Source: an uncultured Phocaeicola sp.
GTDB lineage: Bacteria > Bacteroidota > Bacteroidia > Bacteroidales > Bacteroidaceae
Length of the DNA: 64,000 bases
NCBI GenBank assembly: GCA_944320855.1
Contig: CALUJF010000004.1
Coordinates: forward strand, 1 to 64,000
Direction: 5' to 3'
Part shown: positions 36,937 through 44,924 of the stretch, one piece after another
Numbering within the stretch: the first letter of the stretch is position 1
How the letters are laid out: every line of letters begins with the position of its first letter
The notes under the pieces: generated by a model
What the model was told of the DNA's origin: nothing
The model's input: only the letters and a program-made list of their open reading frames with translations
Databases searched by the model: none
Program-made: the position numbers and the translations under genes

Positions 36937-37101
36937 ATGAAACAAGATTTTGAAAAGGCTGAAGTAAAAGAATTTTATGTTCCTCCTACATGTGAATGCG
37001 TTGAGGTTTATTCTGAAGGAATTCTATGTTCAAGTGGCTCAGCAGATGCCGGCTATGGAGTATTTAACTCTGTAGGGGATGGTTTTGTTGGAGAATGGTA
37101 A
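36937..37101 (+). CDS. 54-residue leader-like peptide at the head of the fimbrial locus
   Basis: Small open frame starting MKQDFEKAEVKEFYVPPTCE and ending GDGFVGEW, with no signal peptide. The middle reads EVYSEGILCSSGSADAGYG. Short Bacteroidales proteins with a shared plan (basic/acidic start, YxxP, EV-EG-ILC-SG, acidic Gly-rich tail) are, to my recollection, common just upstream of fimbrillin or other surface genes. It ends 16 bp before the fimbrillin ATG and is probably co-transcribed. A secreted peptide, a leader regulating translation, or a fimbrial accessory are all possible. The conserved-looking Cys motif is the best lead. Confidence 0.7.
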   Translation: MKQDFEKAEVKEFYVPPTCECVEVYSEGILCSSGSADAGYGVFNSVGDGFVGEW

Positions 37102-37117
37102 TTAAACAGATAGCACA

Positions 37118-38158
37118 ATGGGTAATATAAAAATTGTTTCTATTTCGATGGCATTTGTCTTTGCCTTTTCATCTTGCGGTAAAACAGAATTGCCGGATAA
37201 GGATACGGTTGAAATACCGTCAGATGGAAATACGGGAGTTGAATCTCCGGACGAAGTTGCTGATTTCAGAATGTCGATGATGGTAACAGAGGCGAATAAA
37301 CTCGGCAAGGTTTCGGTAGATGAAAATCTGCCGGCAAACGGAGGACAGCTCCAGGTCAGGTGGGACAGTGGCGACAAGGTCCGTATGATGGTAGGAAGCA
37401 GTGCTGATGATGTAAAGGCTTGCGATTTCTCGCTCGTTGGAGGCCCCTCTATGGGTTCGGGAAATTTTGAATATGTAGGCGAAGAGGTGCAGACTAATTA
37501 TTATTACGGTATATATCCACCGATGGAAACAGACAGTAATGGAGAAGTCCGGTTGAATGTACCGGTAGACGGAACGATACGTCAGGCAGCAGAGGATGAC
37601 TCACGCCATCTCGGAAAGTTCAGACCGATGTATGCGGCTCCTGTTCAGAATGCGGCTGGCGGTAATGTACTGACAGGCGTAGTGTTCAGGCATTTGACCT
37701 CGCTCATAATATTCAAGGTGACAAACAATACGGATGAAGCATTCAATCTGAGTTCAATAGAACTGTCAACGTCCGATGGCAAAACAGTATTTTATTCGTC
37801 TGCAACATTCAATCCGCAGAATCAGACAGAGGCAGTTACAGATGGCAATCCTTCTGCATCGGTGGCATTCAGCTTCGATGGCAATGGAATGCAAGTCACT
37901 CCTCAGGAGATGAAGAAAGCCTACCTTCCGGTACTTCCTACGGGTGATTTCTCATCATCGCAGTTGAGGGTAAGAGCAGTCACTGACAGGGGTGGATTTA
38001 TTACAGACCTTCCTGTTACAGCAAGTCAGACTCTGAAAAAATTCCAGGCCGGCAGCTACTGTATTTTCAATTTGAAGAAAACAGCTACAGGCATTACTGT
38101 TGGAATGGAAGTAAAGGGATGGGAAGACGCTGAGACGGTGGATGTACCTGTCTTATGA
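37118..38158 (+). CDS. Fimbrillin-family lipoprotein
   Basis: Surface lipoprotein of 346 residues; lipobox in FAFSSCGKTELPD (Cys20). The mature part has the fimbrillin-like two-domain beta-sandwich pattern: RWDSGDKVRMMVG, YYYGIYPPM, GVVFRHLTSLIIFKVTN, LSSIELSTSDGKTVF, FQAGSYCIFNLKK, closing VGMEVKGWEDAETVDVPVL. These motifs (NTD ending in a YYxxYP segment, LT.IxFKV and the GWxD close) occur in FimA/Mfa-type pilins and Bacteroides fimbrillin-like proteins. Second gene of the locus, after the leader-like peptide. Likely a pilus subunit polymerised by donor-strand exchange; stalk versus tip role not determined. Confidence 0.82.
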   Translation: MGNIKIVSISMAFVFAFSSCGKTELPDKDTVEIPSDGNTGVESPDEVADFRMSMMVTEANKLGKVSVDENLPANGGQLQVRWDSGDKVRMMVGSSADDVKACDFSLVGGPSMGSGNFEYVGEEVQTNYYYGIYPPMETDSNGEVRLNVPVDGTIRQAAEDDSRHLGKFRPMYAAPVQNAAGGNVLTGVVFRHLTSLIIFKVTNNTDEAFNLSSIELSTSDGKTVFYSSATFNPQNQTEAVTDGNPSASVAFSFDGNGMQVTPQEMKKAYLPVLPTGDFSSSQLRVRAVTDRGGFITDLPVTASQTLKKFQAGSYCIFNLKKTATGITVGMEVKGWEDAETVDVPVL

Positions 38159-38232
38159 AAAATAACAAATGTATCTAAATGCTGGAAGATAAATTCTTCA
38201 TATTCATAAAAGATAAAATTTAAGGATTCAAA

Positions 38233-40086
38233 ATGAAAAAAATTACAATATTTACACTTTTAGGCCTTCTGCTGATGGCATCATGTACGAACGACGACTC
38301 CTTCGACGGTAGCAATACGGGAGTAGGGCGTACCGGCATACGTTTCCGTCTGAAAGAATCAGGATATGCGGGCGACCATGGAGCGCGTGTCGGCTCTGTA
38401 AGTACAGGCGATTATGACAAGGTCTTCTTCCACATAGCCGATGCAGAAGGCGATATCGTCACCGCTGTACGTGCTGCATACGATGCATCTACTTCTGAAA
38501 TCTATGCAGAAGGTCTTCATGAGGGAGATTACACACTTGTGGTATTAGCGATAAAAGGTGATGAAACCGGCGACAGGATTACTGTTAACGACATTTCTAA
38601 CATCAGGGAGGAATGGCTTGCGTTTCCGCCAAATCTCCATAAGCCTCTTGAGGCTGAGTATTTCTATTCCCTTACACCGTTTGAGGTCCGGAGGACTACT
38701 TCGGGTGATGGCGAGTACATAAGTATAGACCAGGATATAGTTCAGGACAGGATTGTGGGGCGTATGGATTTTAACTTCGTATATTCAAACAGATATGTTG
38801 AGAATGCAGTTACTGAAAGAAGGATAAGACTGTCAGAGCCGCGTTTCCGCACTTCGCTCAATGGCGACGGGACTTTAGGCGGCATCAGCGATGGAATGAT
38901 GGACGACATACTGGCAGGAGAGAACCATTCATACTTTTTCATGCCCATAGTGGAAGGAACGCAGGTGGAAGGGACCATAGTTCATACTACGATCGATTAT
39001 CTTTCTGAAAAAAATGTGCTGGATTTCGATTTCCGTCAGACGGAGGTCATGCCGAATCATATACATACCGTGGAGGTTCCGGTGAAGCATCCGGACGATA
39101 TGTCTCCGCTGATGTATATCACAAGGGCTGCATACGACAAAGGAGAACATTCCATAATATTGAGCGATTCGGAAAGGAAAGAAGTCTATACAGACAAGAC
39201 TCAGCGTTCTTTCACCACGTCGGAGCCTCTCCAGCTTTCTGTGGGTGACGACGGACGCTTTCACGCACGCTTTTATTCGCCGATACCATTGCGCGACGTA
39301 ACGGTGAGGGCGAAGATTCCGGCCGTTGGCAACGAATATTTCGATTTTGCGTATTTCGATTCGATACCGGCGTTTGCCGATTTCTTCGAACATACTCCTT
39401 TGATAGAAAGGTCATCGATATGCCGCACTGAAAGTGGAAGGATTATAAGCGTTCCGGCACTTACAGCGGCAGATATCCAGGAGGCCGACTTCAAGTTGGT
39501 TTCCAGCGACCCGTATTTCGAGAAACTGACAGGCATCAAGCACGGATGGACTATTTACTGGGGGCTTTTCAACGGAGATCCTGACCAGGAAAACGGTGGA
39601 CCGGTTGGCAACTGGATGGGAATACGGCCTGTGCACATACGTGAGTCGGTGGCTTTCTTCCTTAACTTCACTTATCTGATAGATATGGATGACCACGAAC
39701 GCATACTGCACGAGAATCTTGACAAGCTCTATGACGACGATGGAAAGCCGGTGACAGTGGAAAGGGTACTTGCGCAGATGCGGCAGGCAAGAACGATTCA
39801 GGTGGGACTGGTATGGCCCGGAAACGGTGTGGCCGGATTGGGCAGCCCTATGGTTTTCGGTGCATGGCAGCATGCGTGGTTCAGTCACTACACGGACAGG
39901 ACGCAGTGTAGCTATATGTTCCATGAGTTAGGTCACGTCATGGGTTACGGACATAGCAGCTCGTTCACCTACGGGCCGTGGGCGGAACAGCTTATGAATA
40001 ATTTCTATGTAGACAACCTGTTCCGTATGCCTGTCGATTCGCCTGACTATCTGGATAGCAAGTCGAACCCGAACATATATAAATGA
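38233..40086 (+). CDS. Fimbrial-locus lipoprotein with a C-terminal zinc metallopeptidase motif
   Basis: Lipoprotein of 617 residues (lipobox LLLMASCTNDDSF, Cys18). The N-terminal half resembles Mfa2/fimbrial-anchor lipoproteins: YDKVFFHIADAEGDIVTAV, EGDYTLVVLAIKGDE, IVGRMDFNFVYSN. The C-terminal half contains HELGHVMGYGH (564-574), a full HExxHxxGxxH zinc signature with catalytic Glu565. A protease domain inside a fimbrial gene set is unusual. It could process pilins, act on host glycoproteins, or be an inactive structural fold. Metallopeptidase call from the motif; target unknown. Genes on both sides are same-strand with gaps of 61-74 bp. Confidence 0.8.
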   Translation: MKKITIFTLLGLLLMASCTNDDSFDGSNTGVGRTGIRFRLKESGYAGDHGARVGSVSTGDYDKVFFHIADAEGDIVTAVRAAYDASTSEIYAEGLHEGDYTLVVLAIKGDETGDRITVNDISNIREEWLAFPPNLHKPLEAEYFYSLTPFEVRRTTSGDGEYISIDQDIVQDRIVGRMDFNFVYSNRYVENAVTERRIRLSEPRFRTSLNGDGTLGGISDGMMDDILAGENHSYFFMPIVEGTQVEGTIVHTTIDYLSEKNVLDFDFRQTEVMPNHIHTVEVPVKHPDDMSPLMYITRAAYDKGEHSIILSDSERKEVYTDKTQRSFTTSEPLQLSVGDDGRFHARFYSPIPLRDVTVRAKIPAVGNEYFDFAYFDSIPAFADFFEHTPLIERSSICRTESGRIISVPALTAADIQEADFKLVSSDPYFEKLTGIKHGWTIYWGLFNGDPDQENGGPVGNWMGIRPVHIRESVAFFLNFTYLIDMDDHERILHENLDKLYDDDGKPVTVERVLAQMRQARTIQVGLVWPGNGVAGLGSPMVFGAWQHAWFSHYTDRTQCSYMFHELGHVMGYGHSSSFTYGPWAEQLMNNFYVDNLFRMPVDSPDYLDSKSNPNIYK

Positions 40087-40147
40087 TTTTGTCGGACGGT
40101 AAACTTCTTAAACTCGAATTACTCACAAGCTAAAACAAAGACTCTAA

Positions 40148-42340
40148 ATGAAACTTTTAAATATCATAGCTATGGTATCGTTAATGCTTTTTGCCGGATG
40201 CGATGCCGAACATATGGAACTCGGAGATAATGCAAAGGGAACTGTTTCCGCAAGACTTTCCGCGTCAAGGGGAACGTCAGGCGAAGGCGAGGCGATGAAC
40301 GAGGTTTCGGCCTATCGCTTCTACGATGGAATCCTTCAGGAGGTTTTTCCGTCCATGGAAACAGACGCTGAAGGTACGATACATTTTAGGCCATCGTTAA
40401 TGCGCGGTAACGTGTATTTCGTGGTAAATGCGGATAATATCCTCTCGCAACAGGGATTCCAGGCCGGGGTTACATCCGAAGAACAGTTCCTGTCGGTGAA
40501 AGCCGAAACTGCTGAGATGATGGAAAATGGGATGTTCATGTCGGGTTCGACGGTCATAACACAACAGACTTCCGTTGCAGAGATAGCCCTGAAACGTGCG
40601 TTGGCGCGAATAGACATAAGTTCGCCCATGCAGGGGGTAATGGTGAACAGTGTCAAACTGAAAGGAGTGTCCACGACGGGATATCCCATGGAGGGGGCGG
40701 CAGTTAACGACCTGCACGAAGCGACCACTGATTTGGTGAAAGACTATGCTTCGAATCCGCTGTCCATGGACGTAGATACACTATTCTATCTGCCACAGCA
40801 AGAGGGCGGCGGGTATGAGGTGGAAATAATGGTGACATCGTCCGGAGCATGGCACAGACTGAAAACCACCTTACCGCAGATTTTGAGAAACAAGATATAT
40901 ACTCTGAAAGTATATGCCGAAGGGGTGGGCTTCAGGGTGGAAGTGATGGAAGGAAACTGGCTCGAAGGGAACGGCTCGGTTGCCGGAGGAATACAAAGAG
41001 TCTCGGTCGACATGGATAAATCGGAATTGACCGACGGAGTGGTGGTTGGCGAAGGACGCGACACGGTTTTTATCCCATCATGGGAAACGGACTGCAAAAT
41101 AACTCTTTCAGCCGAGCCTGGCTCAGTGGCAAGCATGAATGGAAATGTATCGGGAGCGAATGTGGCGTTTTCTTCGTCAGTTCCGGAAGGAAACTTGTGC
41201 AGCATAGAGGTGGAGAGCTTTCACAGGATGCCTGGAACGAAGGATGAATACCTGTATGTGGATGTCCACAACGGCGATATGCTGAGAGGAAGGATAGTGC
41301 TTGTGTTCAAAGCCAATCCGGTGTATATATCCGGAAGGGTGGTGATAGACGAAAGCGGAACTTGCGACTTCGGAGATTATGCCGACGGAGAGCTTGCCGA
41401 AATCCGCATTCCGGATGGCAAGACCATAGGCCTGGAGTTTGCAGATGGAAATCCGCAATGGATGAAACTCAAGCCTGCCGGTAACACAACCTACCGACTG
41501 CTCGGAGGATGGAGGCCGAACGATTCGGAGGCAGACGGGCGTGTTCAGGAAGGCAGGATAGTAATAGCCGACAATGATGGCTCTCACATGGAGGTGTACA
41601 CTATAAGAAGAAGGAACTGGGGACTTCCGGTAGAGAATGTGGGCGGAACATGGTGGTGCAAGTATAATCTCAGGGGCAACGTAAAATCATTCGCCGACCA
41701 GATACTCGTTGGAACGGATCCCGCAAAGGGAGGAAGCGTGGCCGACTATATGCAGGGATGCACTGACGAAGAATTTCTCCATGTATTGGGCGGACAGTAT
41801 CAGGCCGGTAATCAAGATGAGCTTGAACTTATACATACGGACAGTGGATTCATGTATGACGGTTTTGCTACGAAAGCCGAAAATTTTGGAACGCTTGATC
41901 CAAAGTATATGGCTCCGGAAGGGTATGAAGTGCCGGGATTCGATGATTTCAGATTCTTCAACTGGGGAGGCAACAGCAACCTTGGATACTACAATCCCGG
42001 AGTCTTCAACAACGGCCTGGGGCAGAGGCTGAATTTCATTGTGGTGGAAAGAAATGCCACCTTCCTCGGCCGGGAGTATGGGCCTGTCACTTTCTATGAT
42101 TTTGAATATCAGGGGCAGCATCTTACGTTGTGCGGATTGGGTCATCAGTGGGATGCAAATAAAAGTATAGCAAGCATGAATATAATATTCGCCACTTACG
42201 GCAACAGTGGCAGTACCTGGTATATTGAAGGCTTTTCAAAGACCGACGGCAGAGGCAACTGGTTCAGGTATGGAGCTAACAACAACACGAAAACCAGGAC
42301 AATAAGATGTATAAAAACCCCGGTGGAATATATTTATTAA
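40148..42340 (+). CDS. Large fimbrillin-like lipoprotein, paralogue A
   Basis: Lipoprotein of 730 residues (lipobox MLFAGCDAEHMEL, Cys18). The N-terminal part is pilin-like: VSAYRFYDGILQEVF, LMRGNVYFVVNADN, LKRALARIDISSPMQ, TLFYLPQQE. The C-terminal part (about 450-730) has WRPNDSEADGRVQEGRIVI, RRNWGLPVENVGGTWWCKYN and a terminal RTIRCIKTPVEYIY, shared with the next gene. That domain resembles the large extra module of tip fimbrillins, which would contact host or bacterial ligands. Pilin-like N-terminus plus a large C-terminal module suggests a tip or adhesin subunit; function inferred. Confidence 0.78.
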   Translation: MKLLNIIAMVSLMLFAGCDAEHMELGDNAKGTVSARLSASRGTSGEGEAMNEVSAYRFYDGILQEVFPSMETDAEGTIHFRPSLMRGNVYFVVNADNILSQQGFQAGVTSEEQFLSVKAETAEMMENGMFMSGSTVITQQTSVAEIALKRALARIDISSPMQGVMVNSVKLKGVSTTGYPMEGAAVNDLHEATTDLVKDYASNPLSMDVDTLFYLPQQEGGGYEVEIMVTSSGAWHRLKTTLPQILRNKIYTLKVYAEGVGFRVEVMEGNWLEGNGSVAGGIQRVSVDMDKSELTDGVVVGEGRDTVFIPSWETDCKITLSAEPGSVASMNGNVSGANVAFSSSVPEGNLCSIEVESFHRMPGTKDEYLYVDVHNGDMLRGRIVLVFKANPVYISGRVVIDESGTCDFGDYADGELAEIRIPDGKTIGLEFADGNPQWMKLKPAGNTTYRLLGGWRPNDSEADGRVQEGRIVIADNDGSHMEVYTIRRRNWGLPVENVGGTWWCKYNLRGNVKSFADQILVGTDPAKGGSVADYMQGCTDEEFLHVLGGQYQAGNQDELELIHTDSGFMYDGFATKAENFGTLDPKYMAPEGYEVPGFDDFRFFNWGGNSNLGYYNPGVFNNGLGQRLNFIVVERNATFLGREYGPVTFYDFEYQGQHLTLCGLGHQWDANKSIASMNIIFATYGNSGSTWYIEGFSKTDGRGNWFRYGANNNTKTRTIRCIKTPVEYIY

Positions 42341-42369
42341 ATTGATTATAGCATCTAACATCTGATAAA

Positions 42370-44610
42370 ATGAATACTACAATATATCGTAAATATTTGT
42401 TGTACGCGATTGTGGCGTTTCTGTCCATGACAGCCGTGTCATGCTCCGACGAGCCTACTGCACTTTACTCTGAAAGCGGAACGAAGGCGGTTCTTCCGGA
42501 GGTGGCATCGTATAGTGGAGGCGGAAACATTGCCGACGACAATGAAAACAAAGACATAAACGTGCTTCATGCTTGCCTTTTCGAGGATGGAGTGATGACA
42601 CAGGTTTTTGAGGATATTGACCCTTCACAGGGCCTGAAGCTCAATGTAAATAAAGGTCGTCTCTATATGGTGGCTAACCTTGACGCGCCTGCTGCCATGC
42701 TGCGTTCCGTTGGAATGTCCGAAGAAGAATGGCTGTCGATGAGAATTCTCCATAAAGGCGGTAAGAATCTGGACTACATGAGTGGAGTAGTCAATCTTTC
42801 CGATGCGTCCAACGGTACATTGCTACTGAACCGTGGAGTGGCGCGAATTGATATCTGCGTTGGACAGGGCATAGCGATAAAAGATTTGTACTTCAAAAAC
42901 ATCGCCCAGCAGTCGTTCCTAAACAAACAGCCTTCTGTGGTATCGCCGGAAGGAACAGGTATAAACGATGTCCATGTAGCCTTGGATTCTCCCATCACCG
43001 AGAGCCGTCCTGGTATCGCATATCTGTGCGAACAGGCGTCAGACGATATTTCGTCGGTTCTTACCGTCGAAGTGGGAGGAGAGACCGTAGTGAAAGAGGT
43101 GGCTATGCCTTCGGCACTGAAAAGGAATGCAGTATATACCATAAATGTTTTTAAAGCTTCTGTAGAGGCAGATGTCATACTCAGCGTGACCGATTGGGAG
43201 AACGGGGGCGGATTCGATGTCGCTCCGAACCAGGGAGGACTGACGGTGGATGCCGAAAATACCGACTTCCCTTACGGAACTAAGGTTGACGCCACCCGCA
43301 AGAGTATAGTGCTCCCTCACAGGGAAGCTGATTTCGTACTCTCCATAGACTGCGACGACGAGTTGGAATTCATACCGGACCCCCTGCTGCCCATGAGCGT
43401 AGAACGCATAAACGATGCAGGTGCTGTAGGCAAGAACATGTTCAGGATAACAAAAGGTATATGGCGTCCGGGCATGGAGGAAGTGAAGAGAAAACTGATG
43501 TTTCACCGTAAGGGCCTTGGCGAGAACTATCCGGACGACGGTATAGAAGTGCTGATGTCGGCCAATCCGGTAAAAGTACAGGGAATGTTCCATTTCGTGG
43601 ATGGCACTGAATATGATTTCGGAAAATACATCGACAACGAATTGGGACGGCTTACGGTTCCGGCACACAAGTCGGTGGCAATGGAATACGAAGAGGGAGA
43701 AGGCGAGTGGGTGAAACTCGAAGAAACGGAAAACGGAGTACTCAGGGTGCTTGCCGGATGGCGTCCAAATGATGTCACAGCTAACGGAAGAGTGCAGAAA
43801 GCCAGGATAGTAATCACCAACAAGGCCGACGGTTCGGAGAGGGAAGAATACACGATAGCCCGTCGCAACTGGGGACTGCCTGTGACGAAGCTCAACGGAG
43901 TCTGGTGGTGCAAATACAATGCGAAAGGCAACTCCAAGGATTTTTCTGATCAGATTCTTTCGTCGGACGACCCGGCTGCAAAGGCTGGGAAGACTGTTTA
44001 CGACTATCTGCGCGACTGTTCCGCCGAAGAATATTTCGACCTCTGGAAATGGCAGTATCAGGGACATACCAGTCAGGGTATGCAAGTGATTGACGACAAT
44101 GGCGTGGCAAAGCTTGAAGGGTACGGCCCGAGCGATGTCCATATCAACAAGAACGACCCGAAGGCCTTGGCACCGGACGGTTATGAACTTCCGACACTTG
44201 AGAATTTCAACCGTATCTTCGAAGCTCCGGACTATGTCTGGATAATGTGGGACGGCTCGCATACCTCACCATGGAACGGAGGGACCAATATCCAGCGCAG
44301 GCAGCGCAGAAGGAATGATGTAAGCGTGGGAACAGTAGCACTCCCCGACCTTATATACATATCCATGTACAGTCCATCGCAACCGGAATACGAGTCCATA
44401 GTATGGTATGGTTCCAGTGCGCAATGGAACAGCGACGGTATCAAGCACGGACATTACAACAATATGCTTTGGGCCATGCACAGCGAAGCGGGAACCGGAT
44501 GGTATTTCAACGGCAGTATGGCAGGCCTCTATCTCACCAAGAACGGTGCCGGCAATAACGACTCTCGCCTGGTGAGATTCAAGAAATCTGATGTGGAATA
44601 CATATATTGA
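42370..44610 (+). CDS. Large fimbrillin-like lipoprotein, paralogue B
   Basis: Lipoprotein of 746 residues (lipobox MTAVSCSDEPTAL), 29 bp downstream of paralogue A. The same plan is kept: VLHACLFEDGVMTQVFEDI, LNVNKGRLYMVANLDAPA, LLNRGVARIDICVG, IAYLCEQ, then WRPNDVTANGRVQKARIVI, RRNWGLPVTKLNGVWWCKYN and the closing RLVRFKKSDVEYIY. The two differ most in the central domain and in the region before the C-terminus, as expected for duplicated adhesins under diversification. Last gene of the fimbrial locus, followed by a hairpin terminator. Confidence 0.78.
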   Translation: MNTTIYRKYLLYAIVAFLSMTAVSCSDEPTALYSESGTKAVLPEVASYSGGGNIADDNENKDINVLHACLFEDGVMTQVFEDIDPSQGLKLNVNKGRLYMVANLDAPAAMLRSVGMSEEEWLSMRILHKGGKNLDYMSGVVNLSDASNGTLLLNRGVARIDICVGQGIAIKDLYFKNIAQQSFLNKQPSVVSPEGTGINDVHVALDSPITESRPGIAYLCEQASDDISSVLTVEVGGETVVKEVAMPSALKRNAVYTINVFKASVEADVILSVTDWENGGGFDVAPNQGGLTVDAENTDFPYGTKVDATRKSIVLPHREADFVLSIDCDDELEFIPDPLLPMSVERINDAGAVGKNMFRITKGIWRPGMEEVKRKLMFHRKGLGENYPDDGIEVLMSANPVKVQGMFHFVDGTEYDFGKYIDNELGRLTVPAHKSVAMEYEEGEGEWVKLEETENGVLRVLAGWRPNDVTANGRVQKARIVITNKADGSEREEYTIARRNWGLPVTKLNGVWWCKYNAKGNSKDFSDQILSSDDPAAKAGKTVYDYLRDCSAEEYFDLWKWQYQGHTSQGMQVIDDNGVAKLEGYGPSDVHINKNDPKALAPDGYELPTLENFNRIFEAPDYVWIMWDGSHTSPWNGGTNIQRRQRRRNDVSVGTVALPDLIYISMYSPSQPEYESIVWYGSSAQWNSDGIKHGHYNNMLWAMHSEAGTGWYFNGSMAGLYLTKNGAGNNDSRLVRFKKSDVEYIY

Positions 44611-44661
44611 TTTTTATGCGAATTGCATTTTTTAACACTCGTGCGAGGCCGTAAAAATGAA

Positions 44662-44702
44662 AATAGGTTCAAGGTTCATATATTATAACCTTTGAACCTA
44701 TT
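44662..44702. terminator. Hairpin terminator of the fimbrial locus
   Basis: AATAGGTTCAAGGTT (44662-44676) pairs with AACCTTTGAACCTATT (44687-44702) with one bulged base, across an AT-rich loop. Confidence 0.75.
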
Positions 44703-44801
44703 ATCGTTATTTATGTTGTTGTGTAATGTGTTGGTATTTAAGTAATTACAAAAATGGCATTTTTGAGGAATATAGCCTTGTACCCCGGAAATTATGTGTT
44801 A

Positions 44802-44900
44802 GGGTTCAAAATAGGTGACTTGATGAACCCAAATTGAACCTTAATTCAGAACCGGATTTTATTGCTGTAATTTAAATGATTTAAACCTGATTTAACTTAT
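44802..44900. repeat. 11-bp phased array beside the sulfatase stop codon
   Basis: From 44824 in 11-bp steps: TGAACCCAAAT, TGAACCTTAAT, TCAGAACCGGA, TTTTATTGCTG, TAATTTAAATG, ATTTAAACCTG, ATTTAACTTAT. GGGTTCA at 44802-44808 faces TGAACCC at 44824-44830. The segment 44824-44844 matches the reverse complement of 47038-47058, on the far side of the sulfatase gene, at 19 of 21 positions. Confidence 0.75.
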
Positions 44901-44924
44901 TGGCATTCCACCCTATTCTTGATA

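Larger units (their letters stand above)
44611..44924. other. Intergenic region between the fimbrial locus and the sulfatase
   Basis: Gap of 314 bp between converging genes. It contains a hairpin terminator (44662-44702) and an 11-bp phased array (about 44802-44900). No coding potential was seen. Confidence 0.7.
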
